Source of the DNA: Streptomyces cinnamoneus
GTDB taxonomy: Bacteria > Actinomycetota > Actinomycetes > Streptomycetales > Streptomycetaceae
NCBI RefSeq assembly: GCF_002939475.1
Contig: NZ_PKFQ01000001.1
Span: forward strand, 5,515,001 to 5,579,000
Direction of reading: 5' to 3'
DNA length: 64,000 nucleotides
Part shown: one piece after another, positions 23,971-32,615 of the stretch
Numbering within the stretch: position 1 is the stretch's first letter
Layout: each line of letters opens with the position of its first letter
Notes under the pieces: model-generated
Databases searched by the model: none
What the model saw: only the letters and a program-made list of their open reading frames with translations
Told to the model about the DNA's origin: nothing
Program-made: the position numbers and the translations under genes

Positions 23971-25226
23971 CGGAAGTCTCCTGTGGGATCTATGTACGTC
24001 GGGACATACACCGGGGGCTCCTCCGGCTGCCGGGACTGCGCCGACTCGTCCGCCGGCAGTTCGGCCAGCCGCTCCAGCAGCAGCTCGCCCTGGCCGTGGA
24101 TGTTGCCGATGGCCACCAGGGAGGCGCCCGGGCCGAGGCGGCCCAGGATCTCGCGCTCCAGCTCGGCGGGGTCGCGGCGGTCCCCGCCGAGGTCGACCAC
24201 CTTCTCGCGCCACTCGGCGGGGATCGCGTCGTGGGCGCTCTTGGTGGGGTGGCCGATGAGGAAGACCGAGTCGGGGGCCAGCCGCGGGACGATCTCGCCC
24301 ATCTGGCCGTTGCGCTCGACGCGGTCGGGCCGGCAGTTGATCAGGACGTGCAGGGGGCGCTCGACGGCCCCCAGGCTCAGCAGCTGCTCGACGTTCATCA
24401 GCGTCGACTCGGGGTCGTTGGCCGCGAAGACGTTGGCGAAGCGGAACGGTGTGCCCTCGGGCGTGAGGTAGCGCTCGACCGACAGCACGCCCGGGTCCGG
24501 CGGCGCGTCGTACATGCCCTGCAGGGCGGTGGCGCGGTCGACGCCGAGGAGTTCGGCGACGGCCAGGGCGATCGCGACGTTCTCCTTGAAGGTGAACCAG
24601 CTGAAGCCGCGCAGCTCCGCGTCGGTGACCGTCTCGGGGTTCACGGAGACGAGCCGGCAGTCCCGCTTGGCGGCCTCCTCGCGCAGGATGTGCAGCCGGT
24701 CCCGCTCGGCGGTGACGCAGACGCCGCCGAGCGGCATGGACCGGCTCAGCGAGCGGGCCACGTCGTCCAGCGTCGGGCCCATCTCGGCGAGGTGGTCCTC
24801 GCGGACGTTGCACAGCACGCCGATGGTGGAGCGGATCAGCTTGGTCTGGTTGACCTCCTGGAGCGCCGGCATGACGGCCATGCACTCGATCACCAGGGCG
24901 TGCGGGCGGTAGGCGGCGGCGCGGCGCACGATGCCGATCTGCTCGACGACGTTGGCGATGCCGAACTTGCGGTAGACGGGCTCCTCGGTGGCGTCCGGGT
25001 GGATGAAGCGGGCCGCGGTGCCGGTGGTCTTGGCGACCGTGACCAGCCCGCCGCCGCGCAGCGCGCCCGCGCACAGCCGGGTGATGGAGCTCTTGCCGCG
25101 GATGCCGTTGACGAGCACCCGGGTGGGGATGAGGTCCAGGTTGGTGAAGTGCCGGCGTTGTTCGATCACGCCGGCGACCAGCACGACGGCACAGCAGATC
25201 ACCAGGACCGTGTAGAGGAAGAGCAC
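23967..25226 (-). CDS. pgsB: Poly-gamma-glutamate synthase subunit PgsB/CapB
   Basis: The protein has 419 residues from GTG at 25226, with AAGGA about 9 bases upstream. An N-terminal membrane segment (LYTVLVICCAVVLVAGVIEQ) precedes a Mur-ligase-like ATPase domain with the P-loop VNGIRGKSSITRL and NVREDHLAEMGPT. PgsB couples ATP to gamma-linked glutamate polymerisation at the membrane with PgsC. The C-terminal tail (PPVYVPTYIDPTGDFR) is short. It follows the HAMP protein by 4 bases. Neither pgsA/capA nor pgsE is in this window, so the polymer type is uncertain. Confidence 0.88.
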   Translation of the reverse strand: MLFLYTVLVICCAVVLVAGVIEQRRHFTNLDLIPTRVLVNGIRGKSSITRLCAGALRGGGLVTVAKTTGTAARFIHPDATEEPVYRKFGIANVVEQIGIVRRAAAYRPHALVIECMAVMPALQEVNQTKLIRSTIGVLCNVREDHLAEMGPTLDDVARSLSRSMPLGGVCVTAERDRLHILREEAAKRDCRLVSVNPETVTDAELRGFSWFTFKENVAIALAVAELLGVDRATALQGMYDAPPDPGVLSVERYLTPEGTPFRFANVFAANDPESTLMNVEQLLSLGAVERPLHVLINCRPDRVERNGQMGEIVPRLAPDSVFLIGHPTKSAHDAIPAEWREKVVDLGGDRRDPAELEREILGRLGPGASLVAIGNIHGQGELLLERLAELPADESAQSRQPEEPPVYVPTYIDPTGDFR

Positions 25227-25230
25227 GGGG

Positions 25231-27498
25231 TCAGTTCCTTCCGGCCGGCCGGGCCTGCGGCTTCTGGGTGGGCCGCAGCCGCTGGCGGATCAGCTCGAGG
25301 TTGCGCACGACCGCCCCGGCCTCGTCGTGGTGCTGGGGGAAGAGCACGGTCTTGCGGTCGCCGGCGGCCAGCGCCTCGGCCTGGTCGGCGAGGGAGCGCA
25401 GCGGGCGGATGACGATGATGTGCAGCCAGCCCAGGCAGGCGACGGCCGCGGTGACGCCGAGCAGCCCGGCGAGCATGGTGTGCCGCTGGGCGGTGTACTC
25501 GGGCAGCTCCAGCCAGGAGGTGGGCTGGGAGCTGACGACCTGCCAGCCGAGGTCCTTGACCGCGCCGCCGCCGGTGAAGGGCGCGGCCGCCGCGATGTCG
25601 GAGGAGCGGGAGGAGCGGTGCAGGACGGCGGTGCCGGTGGTCCGCCCGGCCTTCTTCACGGCGGTGTCCGCGAGGGCGTCGAGGTGGCCGGAGGGCAGCT
25701 TCGCGAAGGCACGGAAGCCGTGGGCGCGGTCGGCGGCGATGATGCGGTGGCCCTTGTCGATCAGCCACACCTGGCCCAGGCCGGGCCGGGTGACCATCGA
25801 GATCAGGAACTGGGGGTCGTACTCGCCCACGACCGTCAGGCCCTTGGCGCCGGGCACGGCGGCGTACGCGGCGACGGCCGGCTCCTTGCCGGAGGTGTTG
25901 AGCTGGGCGACGGAGTCCTCGACGGGCGGCTTCCCGGCCGGGTGGCGCGGGGAGGCGCCGGACCGGGAGAGGACCTTGCCCTCGCCGTCGATCACGTAGA
26001 CCGCGCGGTAGCGGCCGTGCTCGCGCAGCGTCTGGTCCAGGACGGCCTTGTCGTAGGCGGCGGGGTCCCCGGACTTCGCGCGCTCGCCGCCCGCCAGGGC
26101 CTGGGCGACGGACGCCACGTCGGCCCAGCCCTCGTTGAGCGCCCTGCGGACCCGGTCCGAGGCGGTGTCGGTGCGCCGCCGCTGGTCGTCGACGAGCTGC
26201 TCGGGCACGGACACGCTGCTGCCGGGCCGGTTGAGGAACAGCAGCAGGGGAGCGGCCCAGGCGAGGAGGAGCACGGCGCACACGACGACGGTGCCCCGGG
26301 TGCCGAAGCCGCCGCGGGCCCGCCCGGCGCGGGTGGGCCGGCCGCCCAGCAGCTGGCGGCGCAGGCTCTCCAGGGCGGCGCCGATCCGGGCGGGCTCGCG
26401 GCCCTTGAAGCGTGCGACCGGCCGGTCGAGCTCGCCCCGGGCGAGCCGTCGGCTCTCCAGGTACAGCCGCAGCAGCGGCCGCTGGACCGTGCGCAGCAGC
26501 ACCCAGCCCACCACGAGGGCCAGGACCAGCAGGATGCCCGCCGCGACCAGCCCGAAGGCCTGGGTGCGGACGGCCGTGGGGTCGCCCTCGACCTTGACCG
26601 AGGTGATGACCGACAGGCCCAGGCCGCCGGCCGCCGACGTCTCGCCGGGGGCCCGGCCCGCGGCCGCGTAGCCGACGGCGGTACGGACCTTGCCGCGGCT
26701 GTCGCCCATGAGGTGGCCGCTGGCTCCGGGGTGGCCGCCGGGCTCGGGGGTCTTCGCCGAGTCCGCGGCCGCGGTCTCACGGACGCGCTTGGCCCAGGAC
26801 TTGCGGGCCACGGACGGTCCGTCGCTGGCCAGCACGGTGCCGGCCGAGTCGACGACCAGCAGCGAGCGGCCCTCGCCGGAGGAGATGCCCGGCGCGTTCA
26901 ACGTGCCCGAGGCGACGAGCAGCAGCGGATGGTCGGCGCCGCGGAGGGCGGCCACGACGAGCATGCGGGTCTCGCCGGAGGCGAGCCTCACCAGCCGCGG
27001 GCCGAGCAGGTCCTTGGCGTCCTTGCCCTTGCCGTCCCCGTTGCCGAGGACGGGGGCGAGGGGGATGGTCTCGCCGCGCGCGGCGAGCAGGGTGCCGCCG
27101 GCCGGGTCGACGACGGCGGTGCCGCGCCACTTGTTGTAGACCTTGCCGAGCTTGTCCAGGATCTCGTCCGGCGCCCCGCCGCCGCCCGTGCCGAACTGGG
27201 TCGCCGCGCGCTCGATGTCGGTGATGCTCTCGTCGAGCGAGGCCCGCAGCGACAGCGCGCCGTCCTCGGCCACGTGCTGCTGCGAGGTGAGGACCGCGGT
27301 GTCGGCCGCCGCCCGCTCCCGGTCGCCGAGCACCAGGGCCGTCGTCGCGGCCACCACCAGCAGCAGGACCAGCAGGGCGGCTATCGGGGGCCGGGCACCG
27401 CCCAGCAGGGGCATGTCGGCGCGACGCCGGACCTTGTGCCGGCGCGGACCGCGCGAAGCGGACAAAGGTCTTCCTCTCGGTCGCGGCGCGCGGGGCAT
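25231..27498 (-). CDS. Membrane sensor-like protein with two extracytoplasmic domains and two HAMP domains
   Basis: The protein has ~755 residues from ATG at 27498; a TTG at 27465 has the better ribosome binding site (GAGAGGAAG) and is a serious alternative. Order: basic N-terminus, TM1 (ALLVLLLVVAATTALVLG), an extracytoplasmic cache-like domain, TM2 (LVAAGILLVLALVVGWVLL), HAMP 1, TM3 (VVVCAVLLLAWAAPLLLFL), a second outside domain, TM4, then HAMP 2 (IIVIRPLRSLADQAEALAAGD). There is no kinase, cyclase or chemotaxis output domain. It heads the pgsB-pgsC-NlpC operon, so it may sense envelope conditions and gate polymer synthesis by direct contact. That role is inference. Confidence 0.75.
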   Translation of the reverse strand: MPRAPRPRGRPLSASRGPRRHKVRRRADMPLLGGARPPIAALLVLLLVVAATTALVLGDRERAAADTAVLTSQQHVAEDGALSLRASLDESITDIERAATQFGTGGGGAPDEILDKLGKVYNKWRGTAVVDPAGGTLLAARGETIPLAPVLGNGDGKGKDAKDLLGPRLVRLASGETRMLVVAALRGADHPLLLVASGTLNAPGISSGEGRSLLVVDSAGTVLASDGPSVARKSWAKRVRETAAADSAKTPEPGGHPGASGHLMGDSRGKVRTAVGYAAAGRAPGETSAAGGLGLSVITSVKVEGDPTAVRTQAFGLVAAGILLVLALVVGWVLLRTVQRPLLRLYLESRRLARGELDRPVARFKGREPARIGAALESLRRQLLGGRPTRAGRARGGFGTRGTVVVCAVLLLAWAAPLLLFLNRPGSSVSVPEQLVDDQRRRTDTASDRVRRALNEGWADVASVAQALAGGERAKSGDPAAYDKAVLDQTLREHGRYRAVYVIDGEGKVLSRSGASPRHPAGKPPVEDSVAQLNTSGKEPAVAAYAAVPGAKGLTVVGEYDPQFLISMVTRPGLGQVWLIDKGHRIIAADRAHGFRAFAKLPSGHLDALADTAVKKAGRTTGTAVLHRSSRSSDIAAAAPFTGGGAVKDLGWQVVSSQPTSWLELPEYTAQRHTMLAGLLGVTAAVACLGWLHIIVIRPLRSLADQAEALAAGDRKTVLFPQHHDEAGAVVRNLELIRQRLRPTQKPQARPAGRN

Positions 27499-27574
27499 GC
27501 CGGGACCGCGGGGTGCCTGAAAATGATCCGTCACGCGCACGAACGGGCGTGAGTCGTTCGGATTGTAGGTTCGA

Positions 27575-27603
27575 ATTGTAGGCAACGCCTAAAGGGCAGG
27601 CAA
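27575..27603 (-). promoter_or_regulatory. Predicted promoter of the HAMP-pgsBC-NlpC operon
   Basis: On the minus strand TTGCCT (27598-27603) and TACAAT (27575-27580) are separated by 17 bases, a good housekeeping-sigma match. TACAAT recurs 13 bases downstream (27562-27567), forming a direct repeat ATTGTAGG on the plus strand that could be a second start or a protein site. The divergent lipoprotein gene starts about 100 bases away. Confidence 0.5.
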
Positions 27604-27705
27604 AAAGCCCCATTCCGGTTGAGTCACGTTCCGGCAGGACCCGTGCCCGTACCGTGATCGTTCTCCGGGCGATCCGGCCGCCACCCCGAGGTACCTTTGA
27701 CCGCC

Positions 27706-28746
27706 ATGAAGTCCAAGCCGGTGTTCACCGCCCCCGTCGCGTCCGCGCTGCTCGGCGCGTTGACGCTGACGGCGCTCGGCGGGCTGGCCGGCTGCGCCCC
27801 GGCCCCGGCCCCCGGCCGCGCCGGCACCGACGGGAGCCGCGCCTCGGGCATGCCGGCCCCGGCCGGCTCGGTGGACCTCGGCCAGTGGATCACCAGCTTC
27901 ACCGACCGCGTCACCCAGGACGGCCACTACCGCGTCCCCACGCCCGGCGAGCGCCGGGCCGTCGCCGACGGCGTCCGGCTGCTGCTGGACGGCGACCCGT
28001 CCGGGGCTGAGCGGAAACTGGCCACGGTGGGCTACGGCCTGCGCACCCTCGCCGACCGGGCGGGCGGCCGGCGGTACGCCGAGATCGCCGACGCGACGAA
28101 GGACGGCGAGGCCACCCGTGGCTGGGGCCGGGTCTACGTCGCCCTCGGCGGACCGGCGCGCTGGGCCGTACAGGTGCCGCACCCCACCGCCGACCAGCGC
28201 ACCGAGCAGCTCGGCGTCGGGCTGCTGCGCGGCGCCCCGGGCGGGGTGCTGGTCCTGGCCGGCGCGCACCGCGCCGCGGCGGCGACCGCCCCGCGGACCG
28301 AGGGCGACGGGACGCCCTCGGACGCGCCCGCCGACGGGGACGCCGCGGACGTCGCCCACCGCGCCGACTCGGTCTTCGCGGCGGTCTCCGACGCGCTCGC
28401 CGACCGCCGCCTCCCCGCCGTCCAGGTGCACGGCTTCGCCGACAGCAGCCTGCCCGACCACGACGTGGTCGTCTCCCCCGGCAAGGGCGACGCGGGCCTG
28501 CCCGACGCCCGCCGCCTGTCGGCCGCGCTGCGCCGGGAGGACCTGCGGGCGTGCGAGGTCTGGCAGCGCTACTGCGGCCGCCTGGAGGGCCGCACGAACG
28601 TGGAGGGCGACTACGCCGACACGGTCGGGGTGCCCTTCCTGCACGTCGAGCACAGCCGCCGCGTACGGGCCGACGACCAGTTGCTGGCGAGCGCGGTACG
28701 GGCCCTGACGGACGTCGTGAAGCGGTGGGCCGCGGGCAGGACGTAG
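27706..28746 (+). CDS. Putative lipoprotein of a His-rich hydrolase-like family
   Basis: The protein has ~346 residues from ATG at 27706; a TTG at 27697 is also possible since GAGG is nearer to it. A lipoprotein signal ends at GGLAGC. The domain carries spaced motifs VPHPTADQRTE, LAGAHRAAAA, DVAHRADSVF and VQVHGF. I have seen this His-containing pattern in uncharacterised bacterial proteins, and it suggests metal-dependent hydrolysis. It is divergent from the pgsBC operon, so it may process the same extracellular polymer, but no activity can be read from sequence. Confidence 0.6.
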   Translation: MKSKPVFTAPVASALLGALTLTALGGLAGCAPAPAPGRAGTDGSRASGMPAPAGSVDLGQWITSFTDRVTQDGHYRVPTPGERRAVADGVRLLLDGDPSGAERKLATVGYGLRTLADRAGGRRYAEIADATKDGEATRGWGRVYVALGGPARWAVQVPHPTADQRTEQLGVGLLRGAPGGVLVLAGAHRAAAATAPRTEGDGTPSDAPADGDAADVAHRADSVFAAVSDALADRRLPAVQVHGFADSSLPDHDVVVSPGKGDAGLPDARRLSAALRREDLRACEVWQRYCGRLEGRTNVEGDYADTVGVPFLHVEHSRRVRADDQLLASAVRALTDVVKRWAAGRT

Positions 28747-28812
28747 GCCGTGTCCTCGCCCCGGAGCCGAACGCTCCGGGAAACGACGGGACACGACGGG
28801 ACACGACGCAAA

Positions 28813-28844
28813 GGGCGGGCCGGGGACGAATCCCCGGCCCGCCC
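28813..28844. terminator. Bidirectional terminator between the lipoprotein and fadJ
   Basis: GGGCGGGCCGGGGA (28813-28826) pairs perfectly with 28831-28844 across a CGAA tetraloop, between convergent genes. Just upstream ACGGGACACG-type repeats occur. Confidence 0.8.
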
Positions 28845-28861
28845 CTTGGCGTCAGGCCGCG

Positions 28862-30991
28862 TTACGCGGGAACGCTCGCCACGCCCACCGGCAGGAACCG
28901 CTTGCCGTTGACACGCTCGGAGACGCCCTCACGGTCCAGGTACGGCGTGATGCCGCCCAGGTGGAAGGGCCAGCCCGCGCCCGTGATCAGGCACAGGTCG
29001 ATGTCCTGCGCCTCGGCGACGACGCCCTCGTCCAGCATCAGGCCGATCTCCTGCGCGACCGCGTCCAGGACGCGGGCCCGCACCTGCTCCTCCGTCAGGA
29101 CGCTGTCGCCCTGCTCCATGAGGGCGAGGACCTCGGGGTCCAGCTCCGGCTTGCCGGAGTCGTGGACGTAGAAGCCGCGCTTGCCCGCCTTGACCACGGC
29201 GGCCAGGTTGGGGGAGACCGTGAAGCGGTCCGGGAACGCGCCGTGCAGCGTCTCGGAGACGTGCAGACCGATCGCCGGGCCGACCAGCTCCAGCAGCACC
29301 AGCGGGGACATCGGCAGACCGAGCGGCTCGACGGCCTTCTCGGCGGTCTCGACCGGGGTGCCCTCGTCGATGACGTTCTGGATCTCGCCCATGAAGCGGG
29401 TCAGGATGCGGTTGACGACGAACGCCGGGGCGTCCTTCACCAGCACCGCGGTCTTCTTGAGCTTCTTGGCGACGCCGAACGCCGTGGCCAGCGCCGCGTC
29501 GTCCGTCCGCTCGCCGCGCACGATCTCCAGGAGCGGGAGGATCGCGACCGGGTTGAAGAAGTGGAAGCCGACGACCCGCTCGGGGTGCTTCAGCTTCGAC
29601 GCCATCTCGCTGACGGACAGCGAGGAGGTGTTGGTGGCGAGGATCGCGTGCTCCGGCACGACCGCCTCGACCTCGGCGAACACCTGCTGCTTGACGCCCA
29701 TCTCCTCGAAGACGGCCTCGATGACGAAGTCCGCGTCGCCGAAGGCGGCGGCCTTGTCCAGCGAGCCGGTCACCGCGGCCTTGAGACGGTTGGCCTTGTC
29801 CTGGTTGATGCGGCCCTTGAGCAGCAGCTTGTCGATCTCGCCGTGGACGTAGCCCACGCCCTTGTCGACGCGCTCCTGGTCGATGTCGGTCAGCACGACC
29901 GGCACCTCCAGGCGGCGCGCGAAGAGCAGCGCGAGCTGAGAGGCCATCAGACCGGCGCCGACGACACCGACCTTGTTCACCGGGCGGGCCAGCGACTTGT
30001 CCGGCGCGCCGGCCGGGCGCTTGCCGCGCTTCTGCACCAGGTTGAAGGAGTAGATGCCGCTGCGCAGCTCGTCACCCATGATCAGGTCCGCGAGGGCCTG
30101 GTCCTCGGCGTCGAAGCCCTGACGCAGGTCGCCGTTCTTGGCGGCGGCGATGATGTCCAGCGCGCGGTAGGCGGCCGGGGCCGCGCCGTGCACCTTGGAG
30201 TCGGCGATGAACCGGCCGCGCTCGACGGCCTGGTCCCAGGCCTCACCGCGGTCGACCTCGGCCCGGACGACCTCGGTGTCGCCCTTGAGGACCGACGCGG
30301 TCCACAGCAGCGACTGCTCCAGGAAGTCCGCGCCCTCGAAGATCGCGTCGGCGATGCCGAGCTCGAAGACCTGCTTGCCCTTGAGCTGGCGGTTCTGGTT
30401 GAGCGAGTTCTCGATGATGACCGAGACCGCCCGGTCCGCGCCGATGATGTTCGGCAGCAGGGCGCAGCCGCCCCAGCCGGGCACCAGGCCCAGGAAGACC
30501 TCGGGCAGCGAGAAGGCGGGGATCGCCTTGGACACCGTGCGGTAGGTGCAGTGCAGGCCGACCTCGACGCCGCCGCCCATCGCGGCGCCGTTGTAGTACG
30601 CGAAGGTCGGCACCGCCAGCGACGACAGACGCTTGAAGACGTCGTGGCCGCCCTTGCCGATGGCCAGCGCGTCCTCGTGCTTCTTCAGCAGCTCGACGCC
30701 CTTGAGGTCGGCGCCGACCGCGAAGATGAACGGCTTGCCGGTGATGCCGACGCCGGTGATCTCGCCGGCCGCGGCCTCCGCCTCGACCTGGTCGATCGCG
30801 GTGTTGAGGTTCGCGAGCGACTGGGGGCCGAAGGTGGTCGGCTTGGTGTGGTCGAAGCCGTTGTCCAGCGTGATGAGCGCGAAGCGCCCCGCGCCGTAGG
30901 GCAGGTCGAGGTGGCGCACGTGCGCCTGGGTGACGACCTCGTCGGGGAACAGCTCGGCCGCGCCCTTCAGAAGCTCAGCGGTGGTGCTCAC
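28862..30991 (-). CDS. fadJ: Fatty acid oxidation complex alpha subunit: enoyl-CoA hydratase / 3-hydroxyacyl-CoA dehydrogenase
   Basis: The protein has 709 residues from GTG at 30991, overlapping the thiolase stop by four bases (GTGA), with GGAGG upstream. The N-terminal crotonase domain has GGGVEVGLHCTYR and PEVFLGLVPGWGG with the two catalytic Glu. The NAD-binding domain begins VGVVGAGLMASQLALLFARR, and GFHFFNPVAILPLLEIV holds the dehydrogenase His. It carries out the hydration and second oxidation steps of beta-oxidation and works with the thiolase encoded just upstream. Whether it is FadJ or FadB by subgroup cannot be settled here. Confidence 0.92.
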   Translation of the reverse strand: MSTTAELLKGAAELFPDEVVTQAHVRHLDLPYGAGRFALITLDNGFDHTKPTTFGPQSLANLNTAIDQVEAEAAAGEITGVGITGKPFIFAVGADLKGVELLKKHEDALAIGKGGHDVFKRLSSLAVPTFAYYNGAAMGGGVEVGLHCTYRTVSKAIPAFSLPEVFLGLVPGWGGCALLPNIIGADRAVSVIIENSLNQNRQLKGKQVFELGIADAIFEGADFLEQSLLWTASVLKGDTEVVRAEVDRGEAWDQAVERGRFIADSKVHGAAPAAYRALDIIAAAKNGDLRQGFDAEDQALADLIMGDELRSGIYSFNLVQKRGKRPAGAPDKSLARPVNKVGVVGAGLMASQLALLFARRLEVPVVLTDIDQERVDKGVGYVHGEIDKLLLKGRINQDKANRLKAAVTGSLDKAAAFGDADFVIEAVFEEMGVKQQVFAEVEAVVPEHAILATNTSSLSVSEMASKLKHPERVVGFHFFNPVAILPLLEIVRGERTDDAALATAFGVAKKLKKTAVLVKDAPAFVVNRILTRFMGEIQNVIDEGTPVETAEKAVEPLGLPMSPLVLLELVGPAIGLHVSETLHGAFPDRFTVSPNLAAVVKAGKRGFYVHDSGKPELDPEVLALMEQGDSVLTEEQVRARVLDAVAQEIGLMLDEGVVAEAQDIDLCLITGAGWPFHLGGITPYLDREGVSERVNGKRFLPVGVASVPA

Positions 30992-32208
30992 TTGTTGCCT
31001 CCGTCAAAGTGCGGGTTCTCCCAGATGACCGTTCCGCCCATGCCGAAGCCGACGCACATCGAGGTGATGCCGTAGCGGACGTGCGGCTGCTCCTCGAACT
31101 GGCGGGCCAGCTGCGTCATCAGACGGACGCCGGAGGAGGCCAGCGGGTGGCCGAAGGCGATCGCGCCGCCGTACTGGTTGACGCGCGGGTCGTCGTCGGC
31201 GATGCCGTAGTGGTCCAGCAGCGAGAGGACCTGGACGGCGAAGGCCTCGTTGATCTCGAAGAGGCCGATGTCGTCGATCGACAGGCCGGCCTTGGCCAGG
31301 GCCTTCTCGGTCGCCGGGACCGGGCCGATGCCCATGACCTCGGGCTCGACACCCGCGAAGGCGTAGGAGACCAGGCGCATCTTGACCGGCAGGCCCAGCT
31401 CGCGCGCCACGTCCTCGGCGGCGATCAGGGAGGCGGTGGCGCCGTCGTTGAGACCGGCCGCGTTGCCCGCGGTGACCCGGCCGTGCGGGCGGAACGGGGT
31501 CTTCAGACCCGCCAGGTTCGCCAGCGTGGTACCCGGGCGCATCGGCTCGTCGGCCGTGGCCAGGCCCCAGCCCAGCTCGCCGCCCTCGGGGGAGGTGCGC
31601 CGGACGGAGATCGGCACCAGGTCGGCCTGGATCTTGCCGTCGGCGTACGCCTTGGCGGCCTTCTCCTGACTGCGGACCGCGTACTCGTCGGCGCGCTGCT
31701 TGGTGAGGTGCGGGAGGCGGTCGTGCAGGTTCTCCGCCGTCATGCCCATGAACAGGGCGGACTCGTCGACGAGCTTCTCGGAGACGAAGCGCGGGTTGGG
31801 GTCGACGCCCTCGCCCATGGGGTGGCGGCCCATGTGCTCGACGCCGCCCGCGAGGGCGATGTCGTACGCACCGAGGGCGACGCCGCCCGAGACGGCCGTG
31901 ACGGCCGTCATCGCACCGGCGCACATGCGGTCGATGGAGTAACCGGGCACCGACTGCGGGAGGCCCGCGAGGATGCCGGCGGTGCGGCCCAGGGTCAGGC
32001 CCTGGTCGCCGATCTGCGTGGTCGCGGCGATGGCGACCTCGTCGATGCGGGCCGGGTCCAGGTCCGGGTTGCGACGCAGCAGCTCCCGGATGCACTTGAC
32101 GACCAGGTCGTCGGCGCGGGTCTCGTGGTAGATGCCCTTCGGGCCCGCCTTGCCGAACGGGGTGCGGACGCCGTCGACGAAGACGACGTCCCTAGCGGTA
32201 CGAGGCAC
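30988..32208 (-). CDS. fadA: Acetyl-CoA acyltransferase (thiolase), beta subunit of the fatty acid oxidation complex
   Basis: The protein has 406 residues from GTG at 32208, with GGAGGAGAG about 5 bases upstream. Thiolase landmarks are the nucleophilic Cys in IDRMCAGAMTAV, NEAFAVQ, GGAIAFGHPLASSGVRL with the active His, and the second Cys in SMCVGFGMGG. It cleaves 3-ketoacyl-CoA to acetyl-CoA. Its stop overlaps the start of fadJ, so the two are made together. Confidence 0.92.
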   Translation of the reverse strand: MPRTARDVVFVDGVRTPFGKAGPKGIYHETRADDLVVKCIRELLRRNPDLDPARIDEVAIAATTQIGDQGLTLGRTAGILAGLPQSVPGYSIDRMCAGAMTAVTAVSGGVALGAYDIALAGGVEHMGRHPMGEGVDPNPRFVSEKLVDESALFMGMTAENLHDRLPHLTKQRADEYAVRSQEKAAKAYADGKIQADLVPISVRRTSPEGGELGWGLATADEPMRPGTTLANLAGLKTPFRPHGRVTAGNAAGLNDGATASLIAAEDVARELGLPVKMRLVSYAFAGVEPEVMGIGPVPATEKALAKAGLSIDDIGLFEINEAFAVQVLSLLDHYGIADDDPRVNQYGGAIAFGHPLASSGVRLMTQLARQFEEQPHVRYGITSMCVGFGMGGTVIWENPHFDGGNK

Positions 32209-32615
32209 GTTGGCTCTCCTCCAGGTGCGGATCGCTGCGCGCGGGCATGCCGGGTACGGCTCCGCCGCGGTGCGGGGCTGACACCGGTCATGCTACTTGC
32301 GGGTAACCACGCTGCACAGACCTCCCGGCGGGAGCGGCGAAGGTCACATTCCGCAGGGCGGGGGCGCACGGCGGCTGCCCGGTGCGCAGGGCTTGCGGGG
32401 GAGTTCGGCACCGCCGGCCGCGCATACGGGGCTGGGCGCCACCGGGGCGGAAGCGGGCCCCCGCCCCGCCCTCCCCCCGTTTCCCGGGGCTGCGCCCCGG
32501 CCCCGGACACCAATCGCCGGACGGGCTGGAGAGCCAGCCGGTCCGGCGACTGAGCGGGAAAGCCGTCAGGACGGCGATCAGGCACGCCCCACCTGGGCGG
32601 CACGCCGCAGCGGTC
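32209..32615. other. Intergenic region between rnd and fadA (407 bases)
   Basis: No credible gene is seen; the open frames are GC-bias shadows. It holds the fadA ribosome binding site next to 32209 and the rnd terminator at 32514-32549. The stretch between is C/G-rich without a recognisable promoter box. Confidence 0.6.
32514..32549 (-). terminator. Terminator hairpin downstream of rnd
   Basis: TCGCCGGACGGGCTGG (32514-32529) pairs with 32534-32549 over 16 bp with one mismatch, loop AGAG, about 70 bases beyond the rnd stop. Confidence 0.7.

Noticed and set aside
28961..31075. 704-codon plus-strand frame opposite fadJ
   Set aside because: It is the antisense shadow of a complete fadJ, with low-complexity Arg/Val/Gln composition.
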